Assembly: GCF_900110495.1 (NCBI RefSeq)
Contig: NZ_FODX01000001.1
Coordinates: forward strand, 1,178,001-1,242,000
Origin: Nitrosovibrio sp. Nv6
Lineage (GTDB): Bacteria; Pseudomonadota; Gammaproteobacteria; Burkholderiales; Nitrosomonadaceae
DNA length: 64,000 nt
Reading direction: 5' to 3'
Part shown: one piece after another, positions 54,005-63,880 of the stretch
How positions within the stretch are numbered: the first letter of the stretch is position 1
Layout of the letters: the number at the start of each line of letters is the position of its first letter
The notes under the pieces: model-generated
The model's input: only the letters and a program-made list of their open reading frames with translations
Databases searched by the model: none
Told to the model about the DNA's origin: nothing
Made by a program: the position numbers and the translations under genes

Positions 54005-56554
54005 ATGGATCAATTCGCTAAAGAAACTCTGCCCATCAGCCTCGAAGAGGAGATGCGGCGCTCCTACCTTGACTACGCCATGAGCGTAATTGTGGGGCGG
54101 GCATTGCCGGACGTCCGGGATGGTTTGAAGCCGGTGCACCGCCGGGCGCTATTCGCCATGCACGAGCTGTCCAACGACTGGAATCGACCGTACAAAAAAT
54201 CCGCGCGTATTGTCGGCGACGTCATCGGTAAATACCATCCGCACGGCGATACTGCGGTATATGACACCATCGTGCGCATGGCCCAGAACTTTTCGCTGCG
54301 TTACATGCTCGTGGACGGCCAGGGAAACTTCGGTTCGGTAGACGGCGATAATGCGGCGGCAATGCGGTATACCGAAATCCGGATGTCGCGCATCGCGCAT
54401 GAGCTATTGGCGGATCTCGACAAGGAAACGGTGGATTTCGGCCCGAACTACGACGGATCGGAAAGAGAACCCCTGATTCTGCCCGCAAAAATCCCCAATC
54501 TGCTTATCAATGGTTCTTCCGGAATCGCGGTCGGCATGGCGACCAATATTCCGCCGCATAATCTGAACGAAGTGGTGGACGCCTGTCTCGCCCTGCTGAA
54601 AGACCCTGAAATCGGTATTGAAGAGTTGATTGAAATCATTCCTGCGCCGGATTTTCCGACCGCCGGCATCATCTACGGCGTCGCTGGCGTGAAAGAAGGC
54701 TATCGCACCGGGCGCGGACGCGTAGTCATGCGCGCACGAACTCACTTTGAGGATATGGAAAAGGGGGGCGGCCGCCAGAGCATCGTTATCGACGAACTGC
54801 CCTATCAGGTGAACAAGGCCAATTTACTGGTCCGCATCGGAGAATTGGTACGGGACAAGAAAATCGAGGGCATTTCCGATTTGCGCGATGAATCGGACAA
54901 ATCCGGCATGCGTGTGGTCATTGAACTCCGGCGCGCAGAGGTGCCGGAAGTGGTGCTGAACAACCTGTATAAAGAAACACAGATGCAGGACACCTTCGGC
55001 ATGAACATGGTTGCCCTGCTGGATGGACAGCCGCGGCTCCTGAATTTGAAGCAAATGCTGGATGCCTTCCTGCGTCACCGCCGCGAAGTGGTGACGCGGC
55101 GCACGGTTTTCGAACTGAAGAAAGCGCGAGAACGCGGCCATCTGCTGGAGGGCCTGGCGGTGGCGCTATCAAACGTGGACGAAGTGATCGCGTTGATCAA
55201 GGCGGCCCCGACCCCCGCAGTAGCGAAAGATGGTTTGATGTCCAGAATGTGGCATTCCACCCTGGTGGAGGAAATGCTTGCTCGCGCCTCAGTTGATGCG
55301 AAGGCATTCCGTCCTGATGGATTAGCGCCGGAATTCGGCTTGTCTCAGGAAGGATATCGCCTGTCCGACGCGCAGGCGCAGGCAATTCTGGAATTACGCC
55401 TGCAACGGCTGACCGGGCTTGAGCAGGACAAGATCGTTGGTGAGTATAAGGAGATAATGGAAAAGATTGCCGATCTTATCGATGTCCTTTCCAAACCGGA
55501 ACGTATCACGGCCGTCATCACCGGGGAGCTTGCTGCTATCCAGCAACAGTTTGGTGATAAACGGCGCAGCGAAATCGTCATCAATACACAGGACTTGAGT
55601 ATGGAGGACCTGATCGCATCTGCGGATGTGGTCGTGACCCTATCACATAGCGGCTATATCAAATCGCAACCGCTGGACGACTACCGGGCACAAAAGCGGG
55701 GCGGACGTGGCAAGCAGGCGACCGGCACTAAAGAAGATGATTTCATCGATAATCTGTTCATCGCCAATACTCATGATTACATTCTCTGCTTTTCCAGCCG
55801 GGGACGGGTTTACTGGATCAAGGTGTATTCAGTGCCGCAGGGCGGCCGGGCGTCGCGCGGCAAGCCCATCGTCAATCTGGTGCAACTGGAGCAAGGCGAA
55901 AAGATCAATGCGGTTCTTCCTGTAAAGGTGTTCGACGAGAATCGCTATATATTTATGGCGACCTCCTTCGGCACAGTGAAGAAAACGCCGCTTTCGGAGT
56001 TTTCCCGCCCTCGTGCCAGCGGCATTATCGCGGTGGGCCTGGACGAAGACGACTTTCTGATCGGTGTCGCACTGACGGAAGGAAAGCATGATGTAATGCT
56101 TTTCTCGGACGGCGGAAAAGCAGTGCGTTTCGATGAGAACGACGTGCGACCGATGGGCCGGGGTGCGCGTGGAGTACGCGGGATGAAGCTGGGCAAGAAT
56201 CAAAAGGTTATTTCATTGCTGGTGGCCGAGAGCGAGGAACTGGCGGTCCTGACGGCAACGGAAAACGGCTATGGTAAACGCACGCCCATAGGCGAATATA
56301 CCCGCCATGGCCGCGGCAGCCAGGGCATGATTGCAATCAAGACCGGACAGCGAAACGGAAAAGTCGTTGCGGCAAAGCTTGTCAGGGAGGATGATGAAAT
56401 CATGCTTATCACCACTGGCGGCGTGCTGATCCGCACCCGCGTCAAGGAAGTTCGCGAGATGAGCCGCGTTACTCAGGGTGTAACATTGATTAACCTGGAT
56501 GAGGGTGAGAAACTCGCCGGACTGGAAAGAGTGGTTGAGACCGACGAGGAATAG
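54005..56554 (+). CDS. gyrA: DNA gyrase subunit A
   Basis: 849 residues, the normal size. Catalytic Tyr122 lies in AAMRYTE, exactly at E. coli numbering, and [17 protein letters not shown] has Thr83 and Asp87. The C-terminal wheel has the GyrA-box text [11 protein letters not shown] and several repeated blades ([25 protein letters not shown]). The start is ATG 54005, giving [17 protein letters not shown]; a TTG two codons earlier is in frame. It introduces negative supercoils with GyrB. It is followed by the amino acid genes. Confidence 0.98.
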   Translation: MDQFAKETLPISLEEEMRRSYLDYAMSVIVGRALPDVRDGLKPVHRRALFAMHELSNDWNRPYKKSARIVGDVIGKYHPHGDTAVYDTIVRMAQNFSLRYMLVDGQGNFGSVDGDNAAAMRYTEIRMSRIAHELLADLDKETVDFGPNYDGSEREPLILPAKIPNLLINGSSGIAVGMATNIPPHNLNEVVDACLALLKDPEIGIEELIEIIPAPDFPTAGIIYGVAGVKEGYRTGRGRVVMRARTHFEDMEKGGGRQSIVIDELPYQVNKANLLVRIGELVRDKKIEGISDLRDESDKSGMRVVIELRRAEVPEVVLNNLYKETQMQDTFGMNMVALLDGQPRLLNLKQMLDAFLRHRREVVTRRTVFELKKARERGHLLEGLAVALSNVDEVIALIKAAPTPAVAKDGLMSRMWHSTLVEEMLARASVDAKAFRPDGLAPEFGLSQEGYRLSDAQAQAILELRLQRLTGLEQDKIVGEYKEIMEKIADLIDVLSKPERITAVITGELAAIQQQFGDKRRSEIVINTQDLSMEDLIASADVVVTLSHSGYIKSQPLDDYRAQKRGGRGKQATGTKEDDFIDNLFIANTHDYILCFSSRGRVYWIKVYSVPQGGRASRGKPIVNLVQLEQGEKINAVLPVKVFDENRYIFMATSFGTVKKTPLSEFSRPRASGIIAVGLDEDDFLIGVALTEGKHDVMLFSDGGKAVRFDENDVRPMGRGARGVRGMKLGKNQKVISLLVAESEELAVLTATENGYGKRTPIGEYTRHGRGSQGMIAIKTGQRNGKVVAAKLVREDDEIMLITTGGVLIRTRVKEVREMSRVTQGVTLINLDEGEKLAGLERVVETDEE

Positions 56555-56815
56555 GAATCGATTCAGGGCACTTCTAAAAATCCGAGGTTGCGGGTAAGCT
56601 CATTTGCCGGGAAAAAAAGGCTAACCAGAATTTTGGCCCGGATACACTTTGATGTGGATGAAACCATTTTTTGAGTACGAATTTTTTCGGGAGCAGGAAG
56701 CATTTGCAAGAGAAGACAAGGAAGATAAGCCAGGAATCTGCAAGGCAACCATGCAAGACATGGCAAGCTTCGCTTTTAAAGGATCAAAGGCGTCCCGTAG
56801 AGATAAGGAACTTTA
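56555..56815. other. gyrA-serC gap with a 52-codon frame ending at the serC start
   Basis: 260 bases. A frame from 56658 (MKPFFEYEFFREQEAFARED onward) stops in TAATG, sharing one base with the serC ATG. It lacks a ribosome site and is not clearly protein-like. GGCACTTCTAAAAATCC near 56568 resembles the end of an IS5-type element; this may be a remnant. Confidence 0.3.
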
Positions 56816-57907
56816 ATGGAACATATATACAACTTTAGCGCGGGCCCGGCGGTATTGCCCGCGGAAGTGCTGCAACAGGCGCGCGAAGAGATGCTCGACT
56901 GGCATGGCAGCGGCATGTCGGTTATGGAGATGAGCCATCGCGGCAAGGAATTCATGTCCATTGCGGCCAGGGCCGAAGCGGACTTGCGTGAATTGGCGGG
57001 TATTCCCGAAAGCTACAAAGTGCTCTTTCTGTCGGGCGGCGCTTCCAGTCAGTTTGCCATGGTCCCGATGAATCTGCTGTGCGGCAAGAAAAGCGCCAAC
57101 TACATCAACACCGGCGAGTGGTCCAAAAAAGCTATCAAGGAAGCGAAGAGATATTGCTCCGTCAATGTCGCCGCTTCATCCGAGGATGCGAATTTCACTT
57201 ACGCCCCCCCGCAGGACACATGGAATATCGATCCCGACGCTGCTTATCTGCATTACACACCCAATGAGACCATCGGTGGCGTGGAGTTCAACTGGACGCC
57301 GGCCCTGCCGCAGGCGAACGTCATGCCGCTGGTCGCAGACATGTCCTCAAGCTTTATGTCACGCCCGCTGGATGTGTCCCGGTTCGGGTTGATATACGCC
57401 GGAGCGCAGAAAAACGTGGGTCCCGCCGGATTATGCATCGTCATCGTCCGAGAGGATTTGCTGGGTACAACAGTACCCGGCACCCCGACCATGTTCGATT
57501 ATAAAATCCATGCCGATAATGACTCCATGTATAACACGCCGCCGACCTACGCAATGTATATTACCGGCCTGGTGCTGGAGTGGCTGAAAAAAAGAGGCGG
57601 ACTGGAGGCAATGGAGAAAACCAACATTGCGAAAGCCAACCTGTTGTACAGCTTTCTGGATACCACCGATTTTTATCACTGTCCCGTAGCCAGATCCGAC
57701 CGTTCGCGCATGAATATACCGTTCACGTTAAAAAATAAAAGCCTCGACGAAGAGTTTCTGAAACAGGCGCAGACACGTGGCCTGATCCAGTTGAAGGGGC
57801 ATCGTTCAGTTGGAGGAATGCGGGCTTCGATTTACAACGCCATGCCCCTCGAAGGGGTAAGGGTCCTGGTGGAATTCATGAAAGAATTTGCGAGCAATCA
57901 TGCCTGA
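56816..57907 (+). CDS. serC: Phosphoserine aminotransferase
   Basis: 363 residues of the class V PLP aminotransferase family. The start has AAGGAA upstream. Conserved text includes YNFSAGPAVLPAEVLQQARE, LFLSGGASSQFAMVPMNL, HYTPNETIGGVEF and the PLP lysine in YAGAQKNVGPAGL. It makes 3-phosphoserine from 3-phosphohydroxypyruvate and can also serve pyridoxal 5'-phosphate synthesis. Its stop lies inside the serA start region (8-nt overlap), so the two serine enzymes are coupled. It is a complete, standard gene. Confidence 0.97.
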   Translation: MEHIYNFSAGPAVLPAEVLQQAREEMLDWHGSGMSVMEMSHRGKEFMSIAARAEADLRELAGIPESYKVLFLSGGASSQFAMVPMNLLCGKKSANYINTGEWSKKAIKEAKRYCSVNVAASSEDANFTYAPPQDTWNIDPDAAYLHYTPNETIGGVEFNWTPALPQANVMPLVADMSSSFMSRPLDVSRFGLIYAGAQKNVGPAGLCIVIVREDLLGTTVPGTPTMFDYKIHADNDSMYNTPPTYAMYITGLVLEWLKKRGGLEAMEKTNIAKANLLYSFLDTTDFYHCPVARSDRSRMNIPFTLKNKSLDEEFLKQAQTRGLIQLKGHRSVGGMRASIYNAMPLEGVRVLVEFMKEFASNHA

Positions 57908-59102
57908 ACGCGCACATAAAGTTTTCCGGATACTTACACTCAACCAGATTTCCCCACTCGGGCTGAAGCTTTTCGATGCCGGTCATTACAAGGTCGGCAG
58001 CGATATATCCGAACCGGATGCAATCCTGGTACGTTCGCACAACATGCTGCAAATGGATATCCCGGCCAGCGTAAAAGCGATAGGCCGCGCGGGTGCGGGC
58101 ACGAATAATGTCCCGGTGAAAGAGATGAATGTCCGCGGCGTGCCTGTCTTCAACACACCCGGCGCAAACGCCAATGCGGTGAAAGAGCTGGTGCTGGCCG
58201 GGTTGCTGATGGCATCGCGCAATCTCATCCCCGCGATTCGCTTCACTGACAGTTTACAGGGGGACAACGCGACGTTGCACAAGCTGGCGGAAGAAAGCAA
58301 GAAGCAATTCGCAGGAATTGAATTGCCGGGACGTACTCTCGGCATCATAGGCCTGGGTGCTGTCGGACGGCTGGTAGCGGATGCAGCCCTCCGGCTCGGC
58401 ATGAAAGTGATGGGGTACGATCCGAATATAACGGTAGATGCTGCCTGGAATCTTTCTTCGGAAGTTAAACGAGCGGAAAGCATCGAAGATCTGCTGCGTA
58501 ACAGTGAGTTTGTAACTTTGCACGTGCCCCTGCTGGACACCACGCGCCATCTGATTAATCATGAGCTCGTGCGGAATATGAAAAACGGCACGATCCTGCT
58601 CAACTTCTCCCGCGATGGCATAGTCGACGAGAATGCGGTACTTGAGGGAATCGAGTCCGGTAAAATAAAATATTACGTTTGCGATTTTCCCAGCCAGCTA
58701 TTGCAGCATCATGACGCCGTGATCACGCTGCCGCACCTGGGCGCTTCGACGCTGGAAGCGGAAGAAAATTGTGCAGTAATGGTAGCGAACCAGATGATAG
58801 ATTATCTGGAGCACGGCAACATCATCAATGCGGTCAATTTCCCCAATATAACAATGGAACGAGGATCCCCCTACCGGCTGGCGGTTGCCAACGCCAACGT
58901 GCCCAACATGCTGGGACAGATTTCCACCGGCATGGCTAAAGCAGGTCTTAATATTCACAACATGGGTAATAAATCCCGCGGCGAGATGGCCTACACGCTG
59001 GTCGACGTCGATAGCCCGGTACCCCAAAAAACGATAGACGAGATTGCGGCAATCAACGGCGTATTGATGGTGCGCTACTTGCCAATACTGGCGGGGCAGT
59101 AA
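57900..59102 (+). CDS. serA: D-3-phosphoglycerate dehydrogenase
   Basis: About 400 residues, starting at the ATG that overlaps serC. The NAD-binding region has GRTLGIIGLGAVGRLVADAA, and the catalytic Arg-Glu-His set is present (FSRDGIVDENAV, VCDFPSQ, TLPHLGASTLEAEENCA). Residues about 325-400 form an ACT domain, where serine feedback inhibition occurs in other forms. It oxidises 3-phosphoglycerate, the first step of serine synthesis. Pairing with serC makes a compact serine unit. Confidence 0.95.
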   Translation: MPERAHKVFRILTLNQISPLGLKLFDAGHYKVGSDISEPDAILVRSHNMLQMDIPASVKAIGRAGAGTNNVPVKEMNVRGVPVFNTPGANANAVKELVLAGLLMASRNLIPAIRFTDSLQGDNATLHKLAEESKKQFAGIELPGRTLGIIGLGAVGRLVADAALRLGMKVMGYDPNITVDAAWNLSSEVKRAESIEDLLRNSEFVTLHVPLLDTTRHLINHELVRNMKNGTILLNFSRDGIVDENAVLEGIESGKIKYYVCDFPSQLLQHHDAVITLPHLGASTLEAEENCAVMVANQMIDYLEHGNIINAVNFPNITMERGSPYRLAVANANVPNMLGQISTGMAKAGLNIHNMGNKSRGEMAYTLVDVDSPVPQKTIDEIAAINGVLMVRYLPILAGQ

Positions 59103-59126
59103 AAGCCATATAAAAACTCATTCTCG

Positions 59127-60194
59127 ATGACCGGCCAACTCAAACAGCTACGCGACAAGATAGATGCGATTGACAGCGAATTGCTCAAATTGATGAGCAC
59201 TCGCGCTACGCTTGCCCGGGATATTGGGCAGATCAAAAACGGCATGGCATATCGCCCCGAGCGCGAAGCCCAGGTGCTGGCCCGGCTGTGCGAACTGAAT
59301 CCCGGCCCGCTGGCAAATGAACACGTTGTACGACTATTTACCGAAATCATGTCCTTGTGTCGATCCATGGAAGAGCCTTTAACAGTAGCATACCTGGGCC
59401 CGCAAGGGACTTTTTCAGAAGAAGCCGCGTTAAAGCGCTTCGGTGCCGTAGTAACAACTCTCGCATGTAGCTCCATAGATGACGTATTCCGCAAAGTGGA
59501 GTCGTGTGAAGCCGGCTACGGCGTTGTACCGGTGGAGAATTCTACCGAAGGGGCGGTCGGTAGAACCCTGGATCTGTTGCTGCAAACCACATTAAAGGTA
59601 TGCGGTGAAGTAGCATTGCCCATACATCAGCTTCTGCTCGCGCACCATCCAGATCTTGCGCGCATCAAAAAAATCTACTCCCATCCTCAGTCATTTTCCC
59701 AGTGCCACGAGTGGCTCAGTGTCAATCTGCCTCATTTGACGGGCTCGGCGCGGATCAGCGCAGCCAGCAATGCAGATGCAGCACGATTGGCTGCAGAAGA
59801 TGAGAACGCCGCTGCGGTAGCTGGCAAAAAGGCTGGAGAAGTATTCGGGCTCACTGTCTGCGCCGAGAATATCGAGGATGATCCCAACAATACCACTCGT
59901 TTTCTGGTAATCGGCGCGCAGGAAGTCGCTCCCTCCGGCAGAGACAAGACGTCGCTGGTAATGTCGACTATGAACCGTCCTGGGGCGGTACATGAATTAC
60001 TGGCTCCGCTGGCGGACCATGGGGTGAGCATGAGCCGTCTGGAGTCCCGTCCTTCCCGCGCCGGTTTATGGGAATACGTGTTTTTTGTGGACATCGAGGG
60101 CCATCAGCAGGATGCAAAAATCGCCAAGGCGCTGCAGGAACTGCGGGATAAAGCCGCGTTCCTGAAAGTGCTTGGATCGTATCCCGCAGGGTGA
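59127..60194 (+). CDS. pheA: Chorismate mutase / prephenate dehydratase (P-protein)
   Basis: 355 residues. About 1-90 are an AroQ-type chorismate mutase (QLRDKIDAIDSELLKLMSTR, RPEREAQVLARL). About 92-270 are prephenate dehydratase (YLGPQGTFSEEAALKRFG, VPVENSTEGAVGRTLDLLL, and DPNNTTRFLVIG with the catalytic Thr). About 275-355 are an ACT domain with ESRPSRAGLWEYVFFVD for phenylalanine feedback. It makes phenylpyruvate; hisC next supplies an aminotransferase. It starts 24 bases after serA. Confidence 0.96.
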   Translation: MTGQLKQLRDKIDAIDSELLKLMSTRATLARDIGQIKNGMAYRPEREAQVLARLCELNPGPLANEHVVRLFTEIMSLCRSMEEPLTVAYLGPQGTFSEEAALKRFGAVVTTLACSSIDDVFRKVESCEAGYGVVPVENSTEGAVGRTLDLLLQTTLKVCGEVALPIHQLLLAHHPDLARIKKIYSHPQSFSQCHEWLSVNLPHLTGSARISAASNADAARLAAEDENAAAVAGKKAGEVFGLTVCAENIEDDPNNTTRFLVIGAQEVAPSGRDKTSLVMSTMNRPGAVHELLAPLADHGVSMSRLESRPSRAGLWEYVFFVDIEGHQQDAKIAKALQELRDKAAFLKVLGSYPAG

Positions 60195-60307
60195 CCTTCT
60201 TTTCGAGTTATTGAGTTTTCACGCATGAGCATCCCGGTACTGTCCTAGTCCATTTTTCCCGTTTCGACTTTTTCTCTATGCCTCCGTAATTTACGAGCCC
60301 TTGACCC

Positions 60308-61471
60308 ATGAATCTTTGCGACCTCGCTCCTGTATATATCCGCGCCATCAGTCCTTATCAACCCGGCAAACCTATTTCTGAACTGGCGCGCGAGATGGAT
60401 ATGGATGAACGCGCCATCATCAAGCTTGCTTCCAATGAAAATCCGCTAGGGCCAAGTCCGCTGGCATTGGAGGCGATGAGCAAGGCATTGAATGCGGTAG
60501 CGCTTTATCCGGATGGAAGCGGCTTTGAGTTGAAATCGGCGTTGTCGGAACGTTATGGCGTTAGCAGCGACCAGATTGTGCTGGGCAATGGCTCCAATGA
60601 TGTTCTGGAGCTGGCGGCCCGGGTATTCCTGAAACCGGGCGCATCTGCTGTTTATTCGCAACACGCCTTTGCCGTTTATCCGCTGGTCACGCAGGCGGTT
60701 GGCGCAAGCGGCATAACAGTTCGCGCCAGAAACTATGGCCACGACCTTGACGCCATGCTGCATGCCGTCATGCCAGAAACTCGCATGGTATTCATCGCCA
60801 ACCCCAATAATCCTACCGGCACATTGCTGGCGGCTCACGACGTACTCCGTTTTCTGGAACGGGTATCGCCGGATGTATTGGTAGTGCTTGATGAAGCTTA
60901 TAATGAGTATTTGCCTACCGCCGTCAAGGCTGACAGCATCGCATGGCTAGAACGTTTTCCCAATCTGCTGATCACCCGCACTTTTTCCAAAGCGTATGGC
61001 ATGGCAGGTGTACGCGTAGGCTTTGGACTGGCCCATCCGGACGTGAGCGGCCTGATGAACCGGGTACGCCAGCCGTTCAATGTAAACAGCATTGGTCTTG
61101 CCGGCGCAGTGGCCGCCCTGAATGACGAGGAATTTGTGAAACGTTCTTATGCGCTCAACCAGGCCGGTATGCTTCAGATTACTACCGGATTGCGGCAACT
61201 GGGCATCGAGTACATTCCATCGTATGGCAATTTTTTGAGTTTCCGCGTACCGGGCAGCGCCCGGGCGGTAAATGAAAACCTCCTGAAGCAGGGCGTTATC
61301 GTGCGCCCTATCGGTATTTACGAAATGCCCGAGCATCTTCGAGTGACCGTCGGGCTCGAATCCGAAAATCAGAAATTCCTGAAATCCCTGGAAATAGCGC
61401 TTGGTACGACTCGGGGCATCCCCGAGATAGCCCCCATTCAGGCAGAAATGGTACGGGGAGAATCCGTTTGA
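60308..61471 (+). CDS. hisC: Histidinol-phosphate / aromatic aminotransferase
   Basis: 387 residues, class I/II PLP aminotransferase of the HisC group. It has [42 protein letters not shown] and the PLP lysine in [18 protein letters not shown]. Between pheA and aroG/tyrA it probably serves phenylalanine or tyrosine synthesis (as the second hisC copy does in pseudomonads), although histidinol-phosphate is the textbook substrate. Its stop overlaps the TTG start of the next gene. Confidence 0.9.
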   Translation: MNLCDLAPVYIRAISPYQPGKPISELAREMDMDERAIIKLASNENPLGPSPLALEAMSKALNAVALYPDGSGFELKSALSERYGVSSDQIVLGNGSNDVLELAARVFLKPGASAVYSQHAFAVYPLVTQAVGASGITVRARNYGHDLDAMLHAVMPETRMVFIANPNNPTGTLLAAHDVLRFLERVSPDVLVVLDEAYNEYLPTAVKADSIAWLERFPNLLITRTFSKAYGMAGVRVGFGLAHPDVSGLMNRVRQPFNVNSIGLAGAVAALNDEEFVKRSYALNQAGMLQITTGLRQLGIEYIPSYGNFLSFRVPGSARAVNENLLKQGVIVRPIGIYEMPEHLRVTVGLESENQKFLKSLEIALGTTRGIPEIAPIQAEMVRGESV

Positions 61472-62484
61472 TCATCGTCATGAACAACGGCGCCACCGAC
61501 GAGCAAATCGGCACGGTAATAGCCAAAATCCAAAGCTTCGGCCTGGATGCAAACGTCTCACGGGGCACCGAACGCACAATTATCGGCGCGATTGGCGATG
61601 AGCGAAAACTCGATCCGGAAATGTTCGATTCCCTGAGCGGGGTCGAATATTCCATGCACATCGTCAAACAGTACAAGATCGTATCGCGCGAATCTCATAA
61701 GCGCGATTCGATAATAGATGTGGGTGGAGTGGCGGTTGGCGGCACGCAGGTGCAGGTGATCGGCGGCCCGTGCTCCGTGGAAACGCAAGGCCAGATGGAT
61801 TTAGCGGCGCAGCATGTCGCCACGGCAGGCTGCAAGCTGATGCGCGGCGGCGCCTTCAAGCCTCGCACCAGCCCTTATACGTTTCAGGGGAATGGTGAAG
61901 AAGGGCTGAAAATGTTCCGCCAGGCGGCGGATAAATACAACCTGCGCATCGTCACCGAGCTGATGGATGCGCGCATGCTCGAAACCTTCCTCAAGTATGA
62001 CGTGGATGTGATCCAGATAGGCACTCGCAGCATGCAGAACTTCGAATTACTGAAGGAAGTGGGCCGCATCAACAAGCCGGTGATACTCAAGCGCGGCATG
62101 TCAGCGACGATTTCCGAGTGGCTCATGGCGGCGGAATACATCGCAGCTGGTGGCAACCACAACATCATTTTCTGCGAGCGCGGCATACGCACCTTTGAAA
62201 CAGCATATCGCAATGTGCTGGATGTGACCTGTATCCCTGTGCTGAAAAAAGAAACCCATTTGCCAGTTATCGTCGATCCGTCTCATGCTGGAGGCAAGAC
62301 CTGGATGGTCCCCGCGCTGGCACGTGCGGCGATCGCGGCGGGCGCGGATGGCCTGCTGGTGGAAATGCACCCAAATCCGTGCGAAGCCTGGTGCGATGCG
62401 GACCAGGCGTTGAATCCCCAGGAATTCGAGACCCTCATGGGCTCGCTGAAAGGAATAGCGGAAGTAATTGGACGAAGTCTGTAA
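61468..62484 (+). CDS. 3-deoxy-7-phosphoheptulonate (DAHP) synthase, type I-beta with N-terminal ACT-like domain
   Basis: 338 residues. The N-terminal about 70 residues ([20 protein letters not shown]) form the ferredoxin-like regulatory domain of the AroF-I-beta group. The barrel has [55 protein letters not shown] and [13 protein letters not shown]. It condenses PEP and erythrose 4-phosphate, the first aromatic step. The start is a TTG that overlaps the hisC stop (TTGA), eight bases after GGGGAG; the next in-frame ATG (61480) would lose MIIV. ACT-like regulation by tyrosine is typical. Confidence 0.93.
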   Translation: MIIVMNNGATDEQIGTVIAKIQSFGLDANVSRGTERTIIGAIGDERKLDPEMFDSLSGVEYSMHIVKQYKIVSRESHKRDSIIDVGGVAVGGTQVQVIGGPCSVETQGQMDLAAQHVATAGCKLMRGGAFKPRTSPYTFQGNGEEGLKMFRQAADKYNLRIVTELMDARMLETFLKYDVDVIQIGTRSMQNFELLKEVGRINKPVILKRGMSATISEWLMAAEYIAAGGNHNIIFCERGIRTFETAYRNVLDVTCIPVLKKETHLPVIVDPSHAGGKTWMVPALARAAIAAGADGLLVEMHPNPCEAWCDADQALNPQEFETLMGSLKGIAEVIGRSL

Positions 62485-62555
62485 TCAGTCGCAATCTGAT
62501 CGGACATCAATCGCGGGCACTTAACTGTTTCAAGATAGCGAAGGTGGCGAACGTC

Positions 62556-63455
62556 GTGATCAACAAGCTGGTGATTATCGGTGTCGGCCTGATCGGCGGT
62601 TCATTCGGGCTGGCGCTACGCAAGGCAGCTCTGGTGAAGCATATCACCGGCGTGGGACGCAGCCAGGAAAATATGCAGCGAGCGCTAAAGCTGGGGGCGA
62701 TAGACGAAATCGCCGCCGACCTTCCCTCAGCGCTGAAAAATGCGGATATCGTATTCCTTGCCATACCGGTCGGGCAAACCGCGGAAATCATGGCGCAGAT
62801 ATCTCCATATCTCGAAGCTGACACGATCGTAACTGACGCTGGCAGCACTAAACGCGACGTAATTACGGCGGCGCGTTCTCACTTGGCTGGACACCTGAAA
62901 AATTTTGTTCCCGGGCATCCCGTTGCCGGGGCCGAACAAAGCGGGGCAGGAGCCGCCCATGCCAACCTGTTCCGCGGCAAGAAAGTGGTATTGACCCCTC
63001 TGGAAGAAACCTCTACCAAGGCGATAAAACGAATGACAGAATTTTGGGAGGCTTGTGGCGCGCAAGTCTTTCGAATGGACGCTCGCCAGCACGATAAAAT
63101 CCTGGCATCGATCAGCCATCTTCCCCACGTGCTTGCATTCACGCTAATGAATCATGTCTCTGCGGTCCATCCGGAAGATCTGCCGGGCTCAAACGATCCA
63201 CTGCGCTCCAGCGACCCGCTGAATTTTGCCGGTACTGGTTTCCGCGATTTTACCCGCATTGCGGGGAGCTCCCCCGAGATGTGGCGCGACATATGCCTCG
63301 CCAACCGTGAAGCGCTATCCAGCCAAATCGATGCTTACCAACGCGAACTTGCAGACATTCGAGAAATGCTGGCGCGCGGTGATGGAAAAGCGCTTGAAAG
63401 GGCGTTCGCGAACGCACGTGAAGCGCGGCGGCAGTGGCTGAAAAACGTGTCTTGA
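62556..63455 (+). CDS. tyrA: Prephenate dehydrogenase
   Basis: About 299 residues. The start used is GTG 62556 (MINKLVIIGVGLIGGSFGLA), eight bases after AAGGTGG; the frame is open upstream but unlike a TyrA. The NAD loop GVGLIGGSFGLA, VTDAGSTKRDV, FVPGHPVAGAEQSGAGAA and the HLPHVLAFTL region are diagnostic. It oxidises and decarboxylates prephenate for tyrosine. It is the last gene of the aromatic series; an aroA gene commonly follows in relatives, but here the next gene is unrelated and on the other strand. Confidence 0.93.
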   Translation: MINKLVIIGVGLIGGSFGLALRKAALVKHITGVGRSQENMQRALKLGAIDEIAADLPSALKNADIVFLAIPVGQTAEIMAQISPYLEADTIVTDAGSTKRDVITAARSHLAGHLKNFVPGHPVAGAEQSGAGAAHANLFRGKKVVLTPLEETSTKAIKRMTEFWEACGAQVFRMDARQHDKILASISHLPHVLAFTLMNHVSAVHPEDLPGSNDPLRSSDPLNFAGTGFRDFTRIAGSSPEMWRDICLANREALSSQIDAYQRELADIREMLARGDGKALERAFANAREARRQWLKNVS

Positions 63456-63541
63456 AGGATTGATCGGAGCAATAGCAGCATGACAATCACTGTCCGCTCC
63501 ATACCTGAGACTCATGCTGAATGAATAGCTGGAATGCGAGC

Positions 63542-63832
63542 CTATGTATCATGAGCGATAGGCTTGTCCCTGAACAAATATTCTTTCATTTCCCTGGAAA
63601 ACACCGGGTCCCTGCGTCGAATCCATTCCAGAACCATGGCGGCGTGCTCTTTCTCCTCATCCCGATTGTGCGCAAGAATTGCCTTGAGTTCCTCATCCTT
63701 GCACGCATCCACACGCTGGTTGTACCAGTCCACCGCCTCCAACTCTTCCATTAGAGAAACGATTGCTCTATGCATATCCCGCGTTTCATCGGACAGCTCC
63801 TCAATGGGTTCATGATAACCAACACTTGACAT
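63542..63832 (-). CDS. Encapsulated-ferritin-like (EncFtn) protein without targeting tail
   Basis: 96 residues, close to Rhodospirillum-type EncFtn: MHRAIVSLMEELEAVDWYNQ, ILAHNRDEEKEHAAMVLEW. The ferroxidase residues E30, E60 and H63 (E32, E62 and H65 in the R. rubrum protein from memory) and E29/E32 are present. EncFtn forms an annular decamer that oxidises iron, normally inside an encapsulin nanocompartment directed by a C-terminal peptide. This gene stops at the end of the core domain and no such peptide follows in any frame. A strong AAGGAG site precedes the ATG. No encapsulin gene lies in the window. Confidence 0.85.
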   Translation of the reverse strand: MSSVGYHEPIEELSDETRDMHRAIVSLMEELEAVDWYNQRVDACKDEELKAILAHNRDEEKEHAAMVLEWIRRRDPVFSREMKEYLFRDKPIAHDT

Positions 63833-63880
63833 GCTTTCTCCTTATTCGTTCTGCGTATTCGTAGTGACCCGCAGGCTCCA

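Noticed and set aside
54251..54253. GyrA Thr83 as a quinolone-resistance mutation
   Set aside because: Thr is the natural residue at this position in several bacteria such as Pseudomonas aeruginosa; without a wild-type relative nothing can be said.
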